A DNA stretch of 64,000 bases from Streptomyces sp. Tue6028 (GCF_002300165.1 NZ_MLCE01000002.1:131126-195125), one strand, 5' to 3'; positions 8,668 through 17,948 are shown, numbered from the stretch's first letter. Notes: a model not told the origin generated them from the sequence alone. Numbers and translations: made by a program.

Positions 8668-9864
8668 GTGCCCGGAAAACCCAGATGGCGCGCTCTGGCG
8701 GTGGCCGCGGCCACCCTCGCGGCGTCGTTCCTCACGTTCGGGACACCGTCCCGGGCCGAGGCGGCCGTACCGGCGACCATCCCTCTGAAGATCACGAACA
8801 ACTCCGGCCGCAGCGACCCGGTCTACATCTACGACCTGGGTACGCTGCTGTCGACCGGCCAGCAGGGCTGGGCCGACGCGAACGGCACCTTCCACGCCTG
8901 GCCCGGGGGCGGCAATCCGCCGACTCCCGCACCGGACGCCTCGATCGCCGGACCGGCGAACGGCCAGTCGAAGACGATCCGCATCCCCAAGTTCTCCGGC
9001 CGGCTCTACTTCTCCTACGGGCAGAAGCTCGACTTCCGGCTCACCACCGGCGGTCTCGTGCAGCCGGCCGTGCAGAACCCGAGCGACCCGAACCGCAACA
9101 TCCTCTTCAACTGGTCCGAGTACACGCTCAACGACTCCGGACTGTGGATCAACAGCACCCAGGTCGACATGTTCTCGGCCCCGTACGCCGTCGGCGTCCA
9201 GGCGGGCGACGGGAGCACCAAGACCACCGGGCATCTCAAGCCCGGCGGGTACAACGGGTTCTTCAACGCGCTGCGGGCCCAGTCCGGCGGCTGGGCCGGC
9301 CTGATCCAGACCCGGTCCGACGGCACCGTGCTGCGCGCCCTCGCCCCGGGTCACGGCATCGAGGCGGGCGCGCTGCCCGCCACGGTGATGGACGACTACA
9401 TCAACCGCGTCTGGCAGAAGTACAGTTCGTCCACGCTGACGGTGACGCCGTTCACCGACCAGCCCGGCACGAAGTACTACGGCCGCGTCTCCGGTGGCGT
9501 CATGAACTTCACCAACGGCTCCGGAGCCGTCGTCACCAGCTTCCAGAAGCCTGACTCCGACAGCGTCTTCGGCTGCTACAAGCGGCTCGACGCACCCAAC
9601 GACCTGGTGCGCGGGCCCATTTCCCGCACCCTGTGCGCGGGATTCAACCGCTCCACCCTGCTGGCCAATCCGAACCAGCCCGACACGAGTTCGGCGGGCT
9701 TCTACCAGGACGGGGTGACCAACCACTACGCGCGCGCCGTCCACGCGCAGATGGCCGACGGCAAGGCGTACGCGTTCGCCTTCGACGACGTCGGCAACCA
9801 CGAGTCGCTCGTCCACGACGGCAGTCCGCAACAGGCCTACGTCACGCTGGACCCGTTCAGCTGA
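8668..9864 (+). CDS. Secreted endo-beta-1,3-glucanase, GH64
   Basis: 398 aa. A GTG start at 8668 follows AAGGAG. A Sec-type signal peptide (about 1-32, ending SRAEAA) precedes a GH64 thaumatin-like catalytic region (IPLKITNNSGRSDPVYIYDL ... GQKLDFRLTTGG ... PGGYNGFFNALRAQSGGW). It is expected to release oligosaccharides from fungal or yeast beta-1,3-glucan outside the cell. There is no carbohydrate-binding module, so this is the short catalytic-domain form. Two operators upstream suggest substrate induction. Confidence 0.9.
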   Translation: MPGKPRWRALAVAAATLAASFLTFGTPSRAEAAVPATIPLKITNNSGRSDPVYIYDLGTLLSTGQQGWADANGTFHAWPGGGNPPTPAPDASIAGPANGQSKTIRIPKFSGRLYFSYGQKLDFRLTTGGLVQPAVQNPSDPNRNILFNWSEYTLNDSGLWINSTQVDMFSAPYAVGVQAGDGSTKTTGHLKPGGYNGFFNALRAQSGGWAGLIQTRSDGTVLRALAPGHGIEAGALPATVMDDYINRVWQKYSSSTLTVTPFTDQPGTKYYGRVSGGVMNFTNGSGAVVTSFQKPDSDSVFGCYKRLDAPNDLVRGPISRTLCAGFNRSTLLANPNQPDTSSAGFYQDGVTNHYARAVHAQMADGKAYAFAFDDVGNHESLVHDGSPQQAYVTLDPFS

Positions 9865-9873
9865 CGGGCGCCG

Positions 9874-9912
9874 CGGGTGGCCGGGAGCGCGAGGGGTCCG
9901 CCCGGCCACCCG
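9874..9912. terminator. Bidirectional hairpin terminator
   Basis: CGGGTGGCCGG / CCGGCCACCCG, an 11-bp perfect stem with a 17-nt loop, fills the gap between the convergent glucanase and molybdoenzyme genes. Confidence 0.65.
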
Positions 9913-11040
9913 TCAGACGTCGTCGCCGGGGTCCAGGCAGAGAACGGGGACCCGCTGGACGAGGTTGTTCGCGAAGCCGCCCCGGTTCCACGGCTGATCG
10001 AGGGGCTGGGTGTGCCCCTCGGCGTCGGTGGCCCGGGCACCGAGTACGTGCCGTCCGGGTGTGGCCTTCCAGGCGAGGCGCCACGAGCGCCAGGCCCAGG
10101 GGTGACCGTCCCCCGGGCCGAGTTCGGCCGGCCGCCACGACCCTCCCCCGTCCGCGCTGACCTCGACGCCGGTCACCGGCGCCCGGCCCGACCAGGCCCG
10201 TCCCTCCAGCGTGACGGGCCCCGGCCGGACCACCCGCGTGCGGGACATGAAGTCCGGGAAGCCGGGCGGGACCAGCAGTGCGCGGGGGGCGATCCGGGTG
10301 ACCGGTTCGCCCTCGTCGTCGGCGTCCTGCCGCAGTCGGTAGGCCACCGCCTGCTGGAACCCGGTGAACGGCGCGTCCGCCACGGTGATGTCCCGCAGCC
10401 ACTTCACATGCGCCATGCCGTACCAGCCGGGCACCACCAGGCGCACCGGATGCCCGTGCTGCGGGGGCAGCGGGCCGCCGTTCATCGCGTACGCCACGAG
10501 GACCTCGGGCGCGTCGCCGAGGGCCACGTCCAGCGGCAGCGCACGCCGGTAGTCCTGCTCGATCCCGCGCTCGACCCCGTGGTCGGCACCGGTGAACACG
10601 ACGTCCACCGCGCCGGGTTCGATCCCGGCCTCGTCGAGCAGCACCCGCAACGGCACACCGGTCCACTCGGCCGTGCCGACCGCCTCCACGAGCCACGGCT
10701 GACTCACCGGCCGCGGGGTCAGCAGGGCCCGACCGTTGCCCGCACACTCCAGGGTCACCCGGCTCGTCACGGCGGGGTACTTCCTGAGCGCGTCGAGCCC
10801 GAGCCGCAGGGGTCTGCGCACCCGCCCGCCGATCGCCAGCTCCCACGAGCCCTCGTCCGCGTACGGGATGTCGTAGTGGGTCAGCACGTAGTGCAGGCCC
10901 GGTGGCGTCACGTCGTACCTCAGGGCCTCCAGCGGGATCCCGTGGTTGCGGGCGGCGAGGGCAAGTTCCTCCTGGCTGATGCCCTCGTCGGGACCGGCCA
11001 GCCGTGCGGGTGCGCTCACATCGTCGAGGCGGTGCGCCAT
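9913..11040 (-). CDS. Sulfite oxidase-like molybdopterin-dependent oxidoreductase
   Basis: 375 aa. It has the Moco domain with the cofactor Cys in VTLECAGNGR (about residue 105) and the PGWYGMAHVKWL and PPQHGHPVRLVVPGWYG motifs. A C-terminal Ig-like dimerisation domain follows (about 260-370, SADGGGSWRPAEL). No TAT signal or haem domain is visible, so it is a soluble cytoplasmic member rather than an exported MsrP-type enzyme. The start ATG 11040 gives the family-typical MAHRLDD N-terminus. The physiological substrate is unknown. Confidence 0.88.
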   Translation of the reverse strand: MAHRLDDVSAPARLAGPDEGISQEELALAARNHGIPLEALRYDVTPPGLHYVLTHYDIPYADEGSWELAIGGRVRRPLRLGLDALRKYPAVTSRVTLECAGNGRALLTPRPVSQPWLVEAVGTAEWTGVPLRVLLDEAGIEPGAVDVVFTGADHGVERGIEQDYRRALPLDVALGDAPEVLVAYAMNGGPLPPQHGHPVRLVVPGWYGMAHVKWLRDITVADAPFTGFQQAVAYRLRQDADDEGEPVTRIAPRALLVPPGFPDFMSRTRVVRPGPVTLEGRAWSGRAPVTGVEVSADGGGSWRPAELGPGDGHPWAWRSWRLAWKATPGRHVLGARATDAEGHTQPLDQPWNRGGFANNLVQRVPVLCLDPGDDV

Positions 11041-11108
11041 GACGGCATTGTCCGCCCGGGCGGCGAGCGGGCGCCAGACGGAGGGCGGGCGCCGGACCGG
11101 GAACGAGG

Positions 11109-11786
11109 TCAGGCGCCGGGCAGGTGCCGGCCGGCCGACGGGCGGACCGTCCGGTCCACCAGGTCGTGCCAGCCGGACTCCAGGCGCTCCAGCGGCATGC
11201 CGCGCTGGCGGGTCAGGTGGTGGACGAGGGCCGGTTCCAGGTACCCCATCAGGGTCTGGGCGAGCAGCTCGATGTCCGCGGCCGGTTCGGCCTGGCGCAG
11301 CAGCATGCACACGTGCATGAAGCGGACGCGGTAGGGCGCGGAGCTGAAGCGCCGGGTGGGGCTCGGTTCGGCCGCGAGGTAGAGGTCGAGCTGGTCGGAG
11401 GTCAGGCGCAGGGCGCGACAGCCGAAGGCGTGCAGCCGCTCCAGGGGCGACGCTCCGGGGCCGAGCGGTGCCGGACCGCCGATGAAGGCGGTCTGGAACT
11501 GCTGCTCGGTGTGGTCGAGCAGTGCCGTCAGCAGGCCGGTGCGGTCGCCGAAGCGCCGGAAGACGGTCCCCTTGCCCACCTCCGCCGCGGCGGCGACGGC
11601 CTCCATCGTCACATTGGCCACTCCGTGCCGCTCCACCAGGCGGGCGGCGGCCTCCAGCAGACGGGCGCGGTTGCGCGCGGCGTCGGCGCGCAGCTGCGGG
11701 GCCTCGGCCGGGGTGGCGAACTCCATCAGGACGGGTTCGGCGGCGGGTTCCTGCGGTTTCGGGAACTGCGGGAGAGGGGTGGACAT
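11109..11786 (-). CDS. TetR family transcriptional regulator
   Basis: 225 aa. The HTH is at about residues 36-85 (NVTMEAVAAAAEVGKGTVFRRF) with a TetR C-terminal ligand domain. It is divergent from an NADPH-dependent FMN reductase, with a palindrome in between, so it probably represses that gene and itself. Confidence 0.9.
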   Translation of the reverse strand: MSTPLPQFPKPQEPAAEPVLMEFATPAEAPQLRADAARNRARLLEAAARLVERHGVANVTMEAVAAAAEVGKGTVFRRFGDRTGLLTALLDHTEQQFQTAFIGGPAPLGPGASPLERLHAFGCRALRLTSDQLDLYLAAEPSPTRRFSSAPYRVRFMHVCMLLRQAEPAADIELLAQTLMGYLEPALVHHLTRQRGMPLERLESGWHDLVDRTVRPSAGRHLPGA

Positions 11787-11851
11787 GCACCCAGCGTAGC
11801 CGCAGCCGGGGACAACTGGACTGCGGTCCGGTTAAGTGGTACATCTTTAAA

Positions 11852-11865
11852 CGGACCTCGGTCCG
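11852..11865. promoter_or_regulatory. Candidate TetR operator between TetR and FMN reductase
   Basis: CGGACC-TC-GGTCCG, a perfect 14-bp inverted repeat. A second half-like copy, GCGGTCCGGTTAA, lies at about 11823. The site is 38 bp before the reductase ATG and 66 bp from the TetR start. Confidence 0.6.
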
Positions 11866-11902
11866 GTTTATTGCGGCAATGTTTCAGCTTCGGGAGAACA
11901 CC

Positions 11903-12466
11903 ATGTCCGTACGCATCCTCGCGCTCGTCGGCAGCCTGCGCGCCGGGTCCCACAACCGCCAGCTCGCCGAGGCGGCCGTCCGGCTCGCCCCGGAAGGCGC
12001 CGAGGTCGAGCTCTTCGAGGGACTCGCCGAGATCCCCTTCTACAACGAGGACATCGACGTCGAGGGCACTGTCCCCGCCGCCGCCACCCGGCTGCGTGAG
12101 GCCGCCGGCGGCGCCGACGCCTTCCTCCTCTTCTCGCCCGAGTACAACGGCACGATCCCGGCCGTGCTCAAGAACGCCATCGACTGGCTGTCCCGCCCGT
12201 ACGGCGCCGGCGCCTTCGGCGGCAAGCCGGTCGCCGTGGTCGGCACCGCGTTCGGCCAGTTCGGCGGCGTCTGGGCGCAGGACGAGGCCCGCAAGGCCGT
12301 CGGCATCGCGGGCGGCACCGTCCTGGAGGACGTGAAGCTCTCCATCCCCGGCTCCGTGACCCGCTTCGCGGACACCCACCCCGCCGACGACAGCGAGGTC
12401 GCCGAGCAGCTGACCGAGGTCGTCCACCGCCTGCACAGCAAGGTCGGCACGGCCAAGGCCGCCTGA
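11903..12466 (+). CDS. NADPH-dependent FMN reductase / NAD(P)H quinone reductase-like
   Basis: 187 aa flavodoxin-fold protein. The phosphate-binding loop GSLRAGSHNRQLAEAA and the SPEYNGTIPAVLKNAIDWLS block are diagnostic of the azoreductase/chromate-reductase family. It reduces FMN, quinones or azo compounds using NADPH in the cytoplasm. The divergent TetR regulator and palindrome suggest induction by a toxic electrophile or quinone. GGGAG lies upstream of ATG 11903. Confidence 0.93.
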   Translation: MSVRILALVGSLRAGSHNRQLAEAAVRLAPEGAEVELFEGLAEIPFYNEDIDVEGTVPAAATRLREAAGGADAFLLFSPEYNGTIPAVLKNAIDWLSRPYGAGAFGGKPVAVVGTAFGQFGGVWAQDEARKAVGIAGGTVLEDVKLSIPGSVTRFADTHPADDSEVAEQLTEVVHRLHSKVGTAKAA

Positions 12467-12478
12467 CCCGATTCCGTG

Positions 12479-12508
12479 AGGGCCGGCCCGTTCACCCGGG
12501 CCGGCCCT
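12479..12508 (+). terminator. Intrinsic terminator after FMN reductase
   Basis: AGGGCCGGCCCG / CGGGCCGGCCCT, a 12-bp perfect stem with a 6-nt loop followed by TT, starting 12 bp after the stop. Confidence 0.8.
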
Positions 12509-12592
12509 TTCGCGTGTCACAGGACTGCCCCCGTGTGTCTCAACTCGGAACGATCTTGGCGGAACGCATCGCTCCGGGGCCAGGATGCCCGC

Positions 12593-13270
12593 ATGAAGGG
12601 TGACCTCTTTTCCAGTGACCACATGGTGCAGCCCGCCGTCGCGGCCGGCATGACCATCCAGAACGCCAAGTCGATCAGGTACGCCGTCAACGGCGAGATG
12701 CTCGCGCGCCAGGGCGCGATGATCGCCTACCGGGGCAATCTCCAGTTCGAGCGCAAGGGCCAGGGCGTGGGCGGCATGCTCAAGCGGGCGGTCACCGGGG
12801 AGGGTCTGCCGCTGATGACCGTCCGCGGACAGGGCGAGGCCTGGTTCGCGCACGAGGCGCAGAACTGTTTCATCGTCGGCATCGAGCCGGGCGACGTGTT
12901 CACCGTCAACGGACGCAACGTCCTGTGCTTCGACGCGACGCTTTCGTACGAGATCAAGACCGTGAAGGGGGCCGGCATCACCGGTGGCGGTCTGTTCAAC
13001 AGCGTCTTCACCGGCCATGGCGCTCTGGGGCTGATATGCGAGGGCAACCCGCTGGTCATACCCGTCTCGCAGCACCAGCCGGTGTTCGTCGACACCGACG
13101 CCGTGGTGGGCTGGTCGGCCCACCTGCGCACATCGCTGCACCGCTCCCAGTCGATCGGCTCGATGATCCGCGGTGGTTCGGGTGAGGCCGTGCAACTGAA
13201 GCTGGAGGGCGAGGGGTTCGTCGTCGTGCGCCCCAGCGAGGCGACGCCGCCGAAGACCCAGCAGCACTGA
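12593..13270 (+). CDS. AIM24 family protein
   Basis: 225 aa beta-rich protein of the AIM24/TraF-like family (MLARQGAMIAYRGNLQFERKG, near C-terminal GEGFVVVRPSE). Bacterial members are soluble or membrane-associated trimers of unknown role. ATG 12593 gives the family start MKGDLFSS; upstream in-frame codons lack family similarity. It is monocistronic and ends in a strong shared terminator. Confidence 0.85.
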   Translation: MKGDLFSSDHMVQPAVAAGMTIQNAKSIRYAVNGEMLARQGAMIAYRGNLQFERKGQGVGGMLKRAVTGEGLPLMTVRGQGEAWFAHEAQNCFIVGIEPGDVFTVNGRNVLCFDATLSYEIKTVKGAGITGGGLFNSVFTGHGALGLICEGNPLVIPVSQHQPVFVDTDAVVGWSAHLRTSLHRSQSIGSMIRGGSGEAVQLKLEGEGFVVVRPSEATPPKTQQH

Positions 13271-13305
13271 GGCACCGCGGCGCCCCGACCGGGGAGATGA
13301 CGAAA

Positions 13306-13333
13306 GGGGGCCCCGCCGGACGGCGGGGCCCCC
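13306..13333. terminator. Bidirectional terminator
   Basis: GGGGGCCCCGCC / GGCGGGGCCCCC, a 12-bp perfect stem with a GGAC tetraloop, between the convergent AIM24 and metalloprotease genes. Confidence 0.85.
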
Positions 13334-13348
13334 TCGTCGTGTGGTCCG

Positions 13349-15124
13349 TCAGTGCCCCGCGGCGGGGGTGTTGGCGGACGTGACGTTGACGGCGGCCCAG
13401 GCCTTGTTCACCGTCTTGTACTCGGTGCTGTCGGCGCCGTACATGTCGGAGGCGGCCTTCAGCGTGGCCTTCCGGGCGTCGTGGAAGTCGGTCGTGGAGA
13501 CCATGTAGCGGGTGAGCGCCCGGTAGAAGATCGCGCTCGCCTTCGTCCGTCCGATGCCGGTCACCCGAGAGCCGTCGTACGTCGGCGAGTCGTACGTCAC
13601 GCTGCCGATCGTCTTGCGGCCGCTGCCCTCGGCGAGCAGGTAGTACGCGTGCGAGGAGACGCCGGAGCCCGCGTGGACCTCGGTGTCGAAGGCGGCGGGC
13701 GACCAGTAGTCGATCGTGCCTTCGAGCTCGTCGAGGGAGGGGTGGTCCAGCCGGCGCAGGAACTTCTGCTCGAGGCCCAGCTTCTCCCCGAGGAGGTAGT
13801 TCGGCGGGTTCTTCGGGTTGTCGGTGGCGAACTCGACGTTCGAGCCGAAGATGTCGGCCAGCGACTCGTTGAGAGCGCCGGGCTCGCCGTACTGGTTGCC
13901 GTCCTGGTCGACGCGGGTCGGTTCGAGGCCGGCGGTGGCGTCGACGACGCCGTGGGTCAGCTCGTGACCGGTGACGTCCAGGACGACCAGCGGCTTCTTG
14001 AACATGTCGCCGTCACCGTCGCCGTACAGCATGCAGCCGCAGACCGAGTCCCAGAAGGCGTTGCCGACCTTGTTCCCGAAGTGGACCATTCCGCGGGCAC
14101 CGGCGCTGTTGTTCTTGATGCCCTTGCGGCCGAAGGTCTTCTTGTAGAAGTCCAGGGTCTTGGTGATGCCGTACTGGGCGTCGACCGCGGCGGTGGCACG
14201 GCTGGAAGTGGTCCCGGTCCCCCACTTGTTGTCACCGTCGGTGAACTTCTTGCCGCGGGAGAAGTTCTCCAGCTCCTGCCCCCTGGCGTCCCGCGTCTCG
14301 GTGTTCCACCGGGTCGGGTCCTTGAGCAGGAAGCTGGTCCGCGCGGTCTGCGTGGTCTTCAGCGCCACCTTGCCGGCGAACAGGGACGAGCCGGTGCCGT
14401 TGGCGGTGGCCGGGTAGTGGGCGGCACCCGTCGCGCCGACGAGAGCGGTCGGCGCGCCGGCCGTACCGGTCTGCGGGGTCGCGTGCTCGCCGCGCCTGCG
14501 CAGGGTGTCCGCAAGGGACGGCGAGATGAACTCGTCGTTGTCGGGGACGTTGCTGCGTATCCGGCCGGTCCCCGCGTCCACGACGACCGTGCGGGAGCCG
14601 CCGGCCTCGGTGGTGTCGCTGTCCGTCACCCGCACCTGGTAGGCGAGGGCCGAGGCGCCCTCACGGGCGTCCAGGACGAGTTCGGCGGTGCCCGCGTCGC
14701 CCTTGGCCGCGGTGGCCGCCTTCTGCTGCGCCTGCTCGGGCGTGAGCTTCGCCCTGGTCGTCGCCGGCTCGACCGTGTGGTCGGCGGCCCGTGTCACGCC
14801 GAGGTAGGCGGACGCCTTGTCGAGGTGCACGACCAGGTCGCCACCGAGCACCGGCAGGCCCTGGTGGGTACGGACGAAGCGGACGTGCTGCTTGCCGTCC
14901 GGGTCCGTCATGACGTCCTTGGCACGCAGGGTGTCGCCCCCGGCGACACCGGTGGCCGAGGCATGGGCGAACGCGGCGGCGCGGGCGGCGTCCACCGGCG
15001 AGGAGCCCGAAGCCGCCGCACGGACGGGCGAGTCGGGCGCCGCGAAGACGGGGCCCGCCGGAAGCGTGGCGGCCGTCGTCACCGCGACGGCGATCGCCAC
15101 GCGGCGTATGTGGGGTCTACGCAC
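13349..15124 (-). CDS. Secreted M4 (thermolysin-like) zinc metalloprotease
   Basis: 591 aa from GTG 15124 with AAGGAA upstream. It has a signal peptide (1-about 30, ending VFAA), FTP/PepSY propeptide (about 45-215) and M4 catalytic domain. The zinc ligands are in HELTHGVVDA and the downstream glutamate in NESLADIFGS; the general acid region is GSGVSSHAYYLLAEGSG. It is expected to be autoprocessed and secreted as a neutral protease. The C-terminus ends soon after the catalytic domain, without a P-domain. The AT-rich upstream region is described separately. Confidence 0.93.
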   Translation of the reverse strand: MRRPHIRRVAIAVAVTTAATLPAGPVFAAPDSPVRAAASGSSPVDAARAAAFAHASATGVAGGDTLRAKDVMTDPDGKQHVRFVRTHQGLPVLGGDLVVHLDKASAYLGVTRAADHTVEPATTRAKLTPEQAQQKAATAAKGDAGTAELVLDAREGASALAYQVRVTDSDTTEAGGSRTVVVDAGTGRIRSNVPDNDEFISPSLADTLRRRGEHATPQTGTAGAPTALVGATGAAHYPATANGTGSSLFAGKVALKTTQTARTSFLLKDPTRWNTETRDARGQELENFSRGKKFTDGDNKWGTGTTSSRATAAVDAQYGITKTLDFYKKTFGRKGIKNNSAGARGMVHFGNKVGNAFWDSVCGCMLYGDGDGDMFKKPLVVLDVTGHELTHGVVDATAGLEPTRVDQDGNQYGEPGALNESLADIFGSNVEFATDNPKNPPNYLLGEKLGLEQKFLRRLDHPSLDELEGTIDYWSPAAFDTEVHAGSGVSSHAYYLLAEGSGRKTIGSVTYDSPTYDGSRVTGIGRTKASAIFYRALTRYMVSTTDFHDARKATLKAASDMYGADSTEYKTVNKAWAAVNVTSANTPAAGH

Positions 15125-15472
15125 TGAGTTCCTTCGTACAGGGATGGCCGGGATCGCCGACCACCGCGAGACACGGCGCTGTCGGGCGCCGCGGGGGCTG
15201 GTCGGGCCCCGAGTCCACACCCTCACCGATCCGCCATGTACATGTAAAGACGAAAGATCCCTTTTATTGCTTCTGGGGCGATCTCTTTACGAATGCGTTG
15301 ACTTCGTGGCGACCGGCGGACGGTCAACTGCGCGTCGACCGGACAGATGTGAGAGGGAATGAGGAGGTTGCCCGACGGGGGCCGCCGGAGCGCACATGTG
15401 ACCGATGTCGCAGCACGGTCGGCGCCGAGCGAACGGAACCGACGGAGTCGACGGGCCGTCGGCTCACCGGTG
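15125..15472. other. 348-bp intergenic region with AT-rich regulatory core
   Basis: No gene was seen here. On the metalloprotease side it holds a 10-bp palindrome, CATGTACATG (15235-15244). An inverted repeat GTAAAGA (15244-15250) / TCTTTAC (15284-15290) encloses an AT-rich segment. This is the likely promoter/operator of the secreted protease. The right end contains only a short stem (CCGACGG / CCGTCGG) near the polyprenyl synthetase stop. Confidence 0.45.
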
Positions 15473-16522
15473 TCAGACTGTCCGGTCCGCGAGAGAGGAC
15501 AGCAGCACGCCGAGCCGGCTCGCCGCGTCCGGGGCGAGCGACGCACCGGCCAGGAGCTCCTCCGCCGAGGCGAGATGACGGCGGGCTTCCCGCTCGGCCG
15601 CGGCGCGCCCGCCGGCCCGCTCCACGAGGGCCGCCGCACGGCGCACCTCCACGTCGTCCAGAGGGGGCTCCGAGGCGAGGAGTTGCGCCAGTGCGGCCCC
15701 GCCGGGCGCTTTCAAGGCGGCGAGGACCGGAAGGGTTTTCTTCCCCTGCCGCAGATCACCGTGGACCGGTTTGCCCGTGACGGCCGGATCGCCCCAGATG
15801 CCGAGCAGGTCGTCGGCGATCTGGAAGGCCACTCCGAGATGCCGGCCGGCACGGTCGAGGACCGCAGCCGTCTCCCCCGGCGCGCCGGCCAGTTGGGCCC
15901 CGAGGGCCAGCGCGGCACCGAGCAGCGCACCGGTCTTGCCCTCGGCCATCACCTCGTACTCCACCACACCCACCGCCCCGGGCCCCGTCCAGGGCCGTCC
16001 GGCGAACAGCAGATCGTCGGCCTGGCCCCGCACCAGGTCACCCAGTGCGGTGGTCAACTGCCGTACGGCGCGGGCGGTTCGGACCCCGGTCGGTGCGGCG
16101 GCCAGGGTCTCCACGGCCAGCGCGAACAGCGCGTCGCCCGCGAGGACGGCGGGTCCGGTGCCGTACGCCTTCCACACCGCCGGGCGGCCCCGGCGCAGCG
16201 CGTCACCGTCCATGATGTCGTCGTGGAGCAGCGAGAAGGTGTGCACGAGTTCGACCGCGACCGCACCCGGCACGCCCGCCTCGGCCGGACCCCCGGCGGC
16301 CTCCGCACCGAGCAGCGCGAGCGCCTGCCGTACGCCCTTGCCCTGGGCGCCGGTCGCGGGGGTGCCGCCGACCTCGCAGTGGCCCAGCGCGTATCCGGCC
16401 ATCTCGGCCACCCAGGGGTGCAGGCTCCCGACCGCCTGCGCGAGGGCCGGGGCGACGAGCGCGCGGCTGCGACGCAGGATCTCCGGTGCGCCGGGCGGTG
16501 ACTGGAGGGCGGTGGGGCTCAT
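15473..16522 (-). CDS. Polyprenyl diphosphate synthase (trans-isoprenyl diphosphate synthase)
   Basis: 349 aa. Both Asp-rich motifs are present: LLHDDIMDGDALRRGRPAVW (first, about residue 92) and FQIADDLLGIWGD (second), plus GKPVHGDLRQGKKT. It condenses IPP with allylic diphosphates; chain length cannot be judged reliably by eye. Its ATG overlaps the stop of the TPR gene (ATGA), so the two are coupled. No terpene cyclase, methyltransferase or other prenyl-product gene is adjacent. Confidence 0.9.
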   Translation of the reverse strand: MSPTALQSPPGAPEILRRSRALVAPALAQAVGSLHPWVAEMAGYALGHCEVGGTPATGAQGKGVRQALALLGAEAAGGPAEAGVPGAVAVELVHTFSLLHDDIMDGDALRRGRPAVWKAYGTGPAVLAGDALFALAVETLAAAPTGVRTARAVRQLTTALGDLVRGQADDLLFAGRPWTGPGAVGVVEYEVMAEGKTGALLGAALALGAQLAGAPGETAAVLDRAGRHLGVAFQIADDLLGIWGDPAVTGKPVHGDLRQGKKTLPVLAALKAPGGAALAQLLASEPPLDDVEVRRAAALVERAGGRAAAEREARRHLASAEELLAGASLAPDAASRLGVLLSSLADRTV

Positions 16523-17565
16523 CGGGCCACCTCCGCCGTTGCCGTCAGGCCGAGTTCGGTTCGTGCGCTTTCGACCATCCGGCGGGCGTGCCGCAGCCCG
16601 ATGCGTTCCAGCACCCGGGCCAGTTCGGCGAGATCGGCGGCGGTCTCCGAGCGGTCGCGTCCGAGTCGGGCCAGGCACTTGACCAGTCCGAGCCGTGACA
16701 GGGCCCGGCCGCGCGGTTCGCTCATCGCCTCGAACTCCGCGAGCGCCAGCGCGTACACCTCGCGGGCCTGCTCGTAACGCCCGGCCCGGTACAGGACGTT
16801 GCCCCGCATCTTGTGGTTGTAGGCGAGGGCGCCGGACAGCTTCATCGCGCGGCAGGACAGCTCCGCCTCGCTCAGCAGCTCCAGCGCGCGGTCCGCGTCC
16901 CCGTCCCGGACGGAGACGATGTCGGCGAGACCCCGCAGGGCCCAGGCATGGCCGCGCCGGTCCTCGGCCCGCGCGGCGATCTCCGCCGCCTCCTCGAACA
17001 TGGCGTACGCGGTGTCGTAGGCACCCGTGTTGCGATGGATCTGCGCGATTCCCTCCAGGGCCCACACGGTGTGGCGGGCCTCGCCGCGCTTGCGGGCCTC
17101 GGCCAGCAGCTGTTCGTGCAGGGCCGTCACGGCCGCGTAGTCGCCCTGGATGCGGCCGGTCTCCGCCATCCCCGCCAGCGAGTAGCCACGCACGACGATG
17201 TCGCCCGCGCTCTCGCCGAGTTCGGCGGCGAGCCGCAGCAGCCGCCACGCCAGCGGGAACGCGCCGCGCTGCCGGGCCAGTGTCCCGCCGCTCCACAGTG
17301 CCCATGCCATCGCCGCCGTGTCACCGGCCGCGCGAGCCGTGCGGTAGCTCGCCTTCCACGCCCGGTCGGCGTCCTTCACCTGCCCGAGGCGACGGTGCGC
17401 CTCGGCGACCGCGAGGCCCGAGCGGGCCGCTTCACCGTGCTCACCCGCACGTTCGGCCGCGCGCAGTTGTTCGGTGCCGGCCGCGAGGACGTCGGTCAGC
17501 GAGGAGTTCACGGAGAGAGTGGTCAAAGCGCCCTGGTACTCCGGGGCGAAGGCCTTGCCGTACAT
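16519..17565 (-). CDS. Tetratricopeptide-repeat protein
   Basis: 348 aa, almost entirely alpha-helical repeats of 36-40 residues (about 45-330), with TPR-like blocks such as GYSLAGMAETGRIQGDYAAV and HTVWALEGIAQIHRNTGAYD. There is no DNA-binding domain or signal peptide. ATG 17565 is preceded by GGAAAGG; GTG 17586 would add seven residues. It is translationally coupled to the prenyl synthase, so it may scaffold or regulate that enzyme. No direct evidence of the partner is visible. Confidence 0.8.
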   Translation of the reverse strand: MYGKAFAPEYQGALTTLSVNSSLTDVLAAGTEQLRAAERAGEHGEAARSGLAVAEAHRRLGQVKDADRAWKASYRTARAAGDTAAMAWALWSGGTLARQRGAFPLAWRLLRLAAELGESAGDIVVRGYSLAGMAETGRIQGDYAAVTALHEQLLAEARKRGEARHTVWALEGIAQIHRNTGAYDTAYAMFEEAAEIAARAEDRRGHAWALRGLADIVSVRDGDADRALELLSEAELSCRAMKLSGALAYNHKMRGNVLYRAGRYEQAREVYALALAEFEAMSEPRGRALSRLGLVKCLARLGRDRSETAADLAELARVLERIGLRHARRMVESARTELGLTATAEVAR

Positions 17566-17676
17566 GAATGCCTTTCCGTCTGCCACCGTTCGGCCGTGTT
17601 CGTTCGCGGCTCGGCGGTGGCGCTGCCTGCTTGTCCGGAAGGGCGGCCGTCGTGCGACGACGCAGCTATGCACACT

Positions 17677-17711
17677 GCGTATACACATCATGTATACGCG
17701 CAGCGTATAGT
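17677..17711. promoter_or_regulatory. GTATAC operator cluster in divergent promoter region
   Basis: GCGTATAC-N7-GTATACGC is a perfect 8-bp inverted repeat (17677-17699), followed 2 bp later by a third half-site, GCGTATAG (17702-17709 region). The last copy contains TATAGT (17706-17711), a near-consensus -10 for rightward transcription. The rest of the gap 17566-17948 between the TPR gene and the kinase holds nothing else recognisable. Confidence 0.6.
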
Positions 17712-17948
17712 GCGTCGGATTTTCACCCGGGAATCCCTGTCCCACCGAGTCCGACGCGCCACCCACCCGTTGCCGATCAAGACGAAGCCGGTGCCCGCGA
17801 GGTTGCCTGGGAGGGTGAGGAAGCCCCAAATCGCGTTGTGCCGGGGCCCGAACGCGTCGCAGGATGGCGGGACTTGACCTCACCGCGGCTCCTCTCGACC
17901 GGCCCGCGGGACCCGCTGATCCCACCGAATCCACGGAAGCAGGCGCCG

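Noticed and set aside
11041..11844. Longer start for the molybdoenzyme
   Set aside because: The added 268 residues overlap the TetR gene and are Arg/Pro-rich; ATG 11040 gives the normal family length.
15473..17565. Terpene biosynthetic gene cluster
   Set aside because: Only a prenyl synthase and TPR gene are present; no cyclase, P450 or methyltransferase is adjacent.
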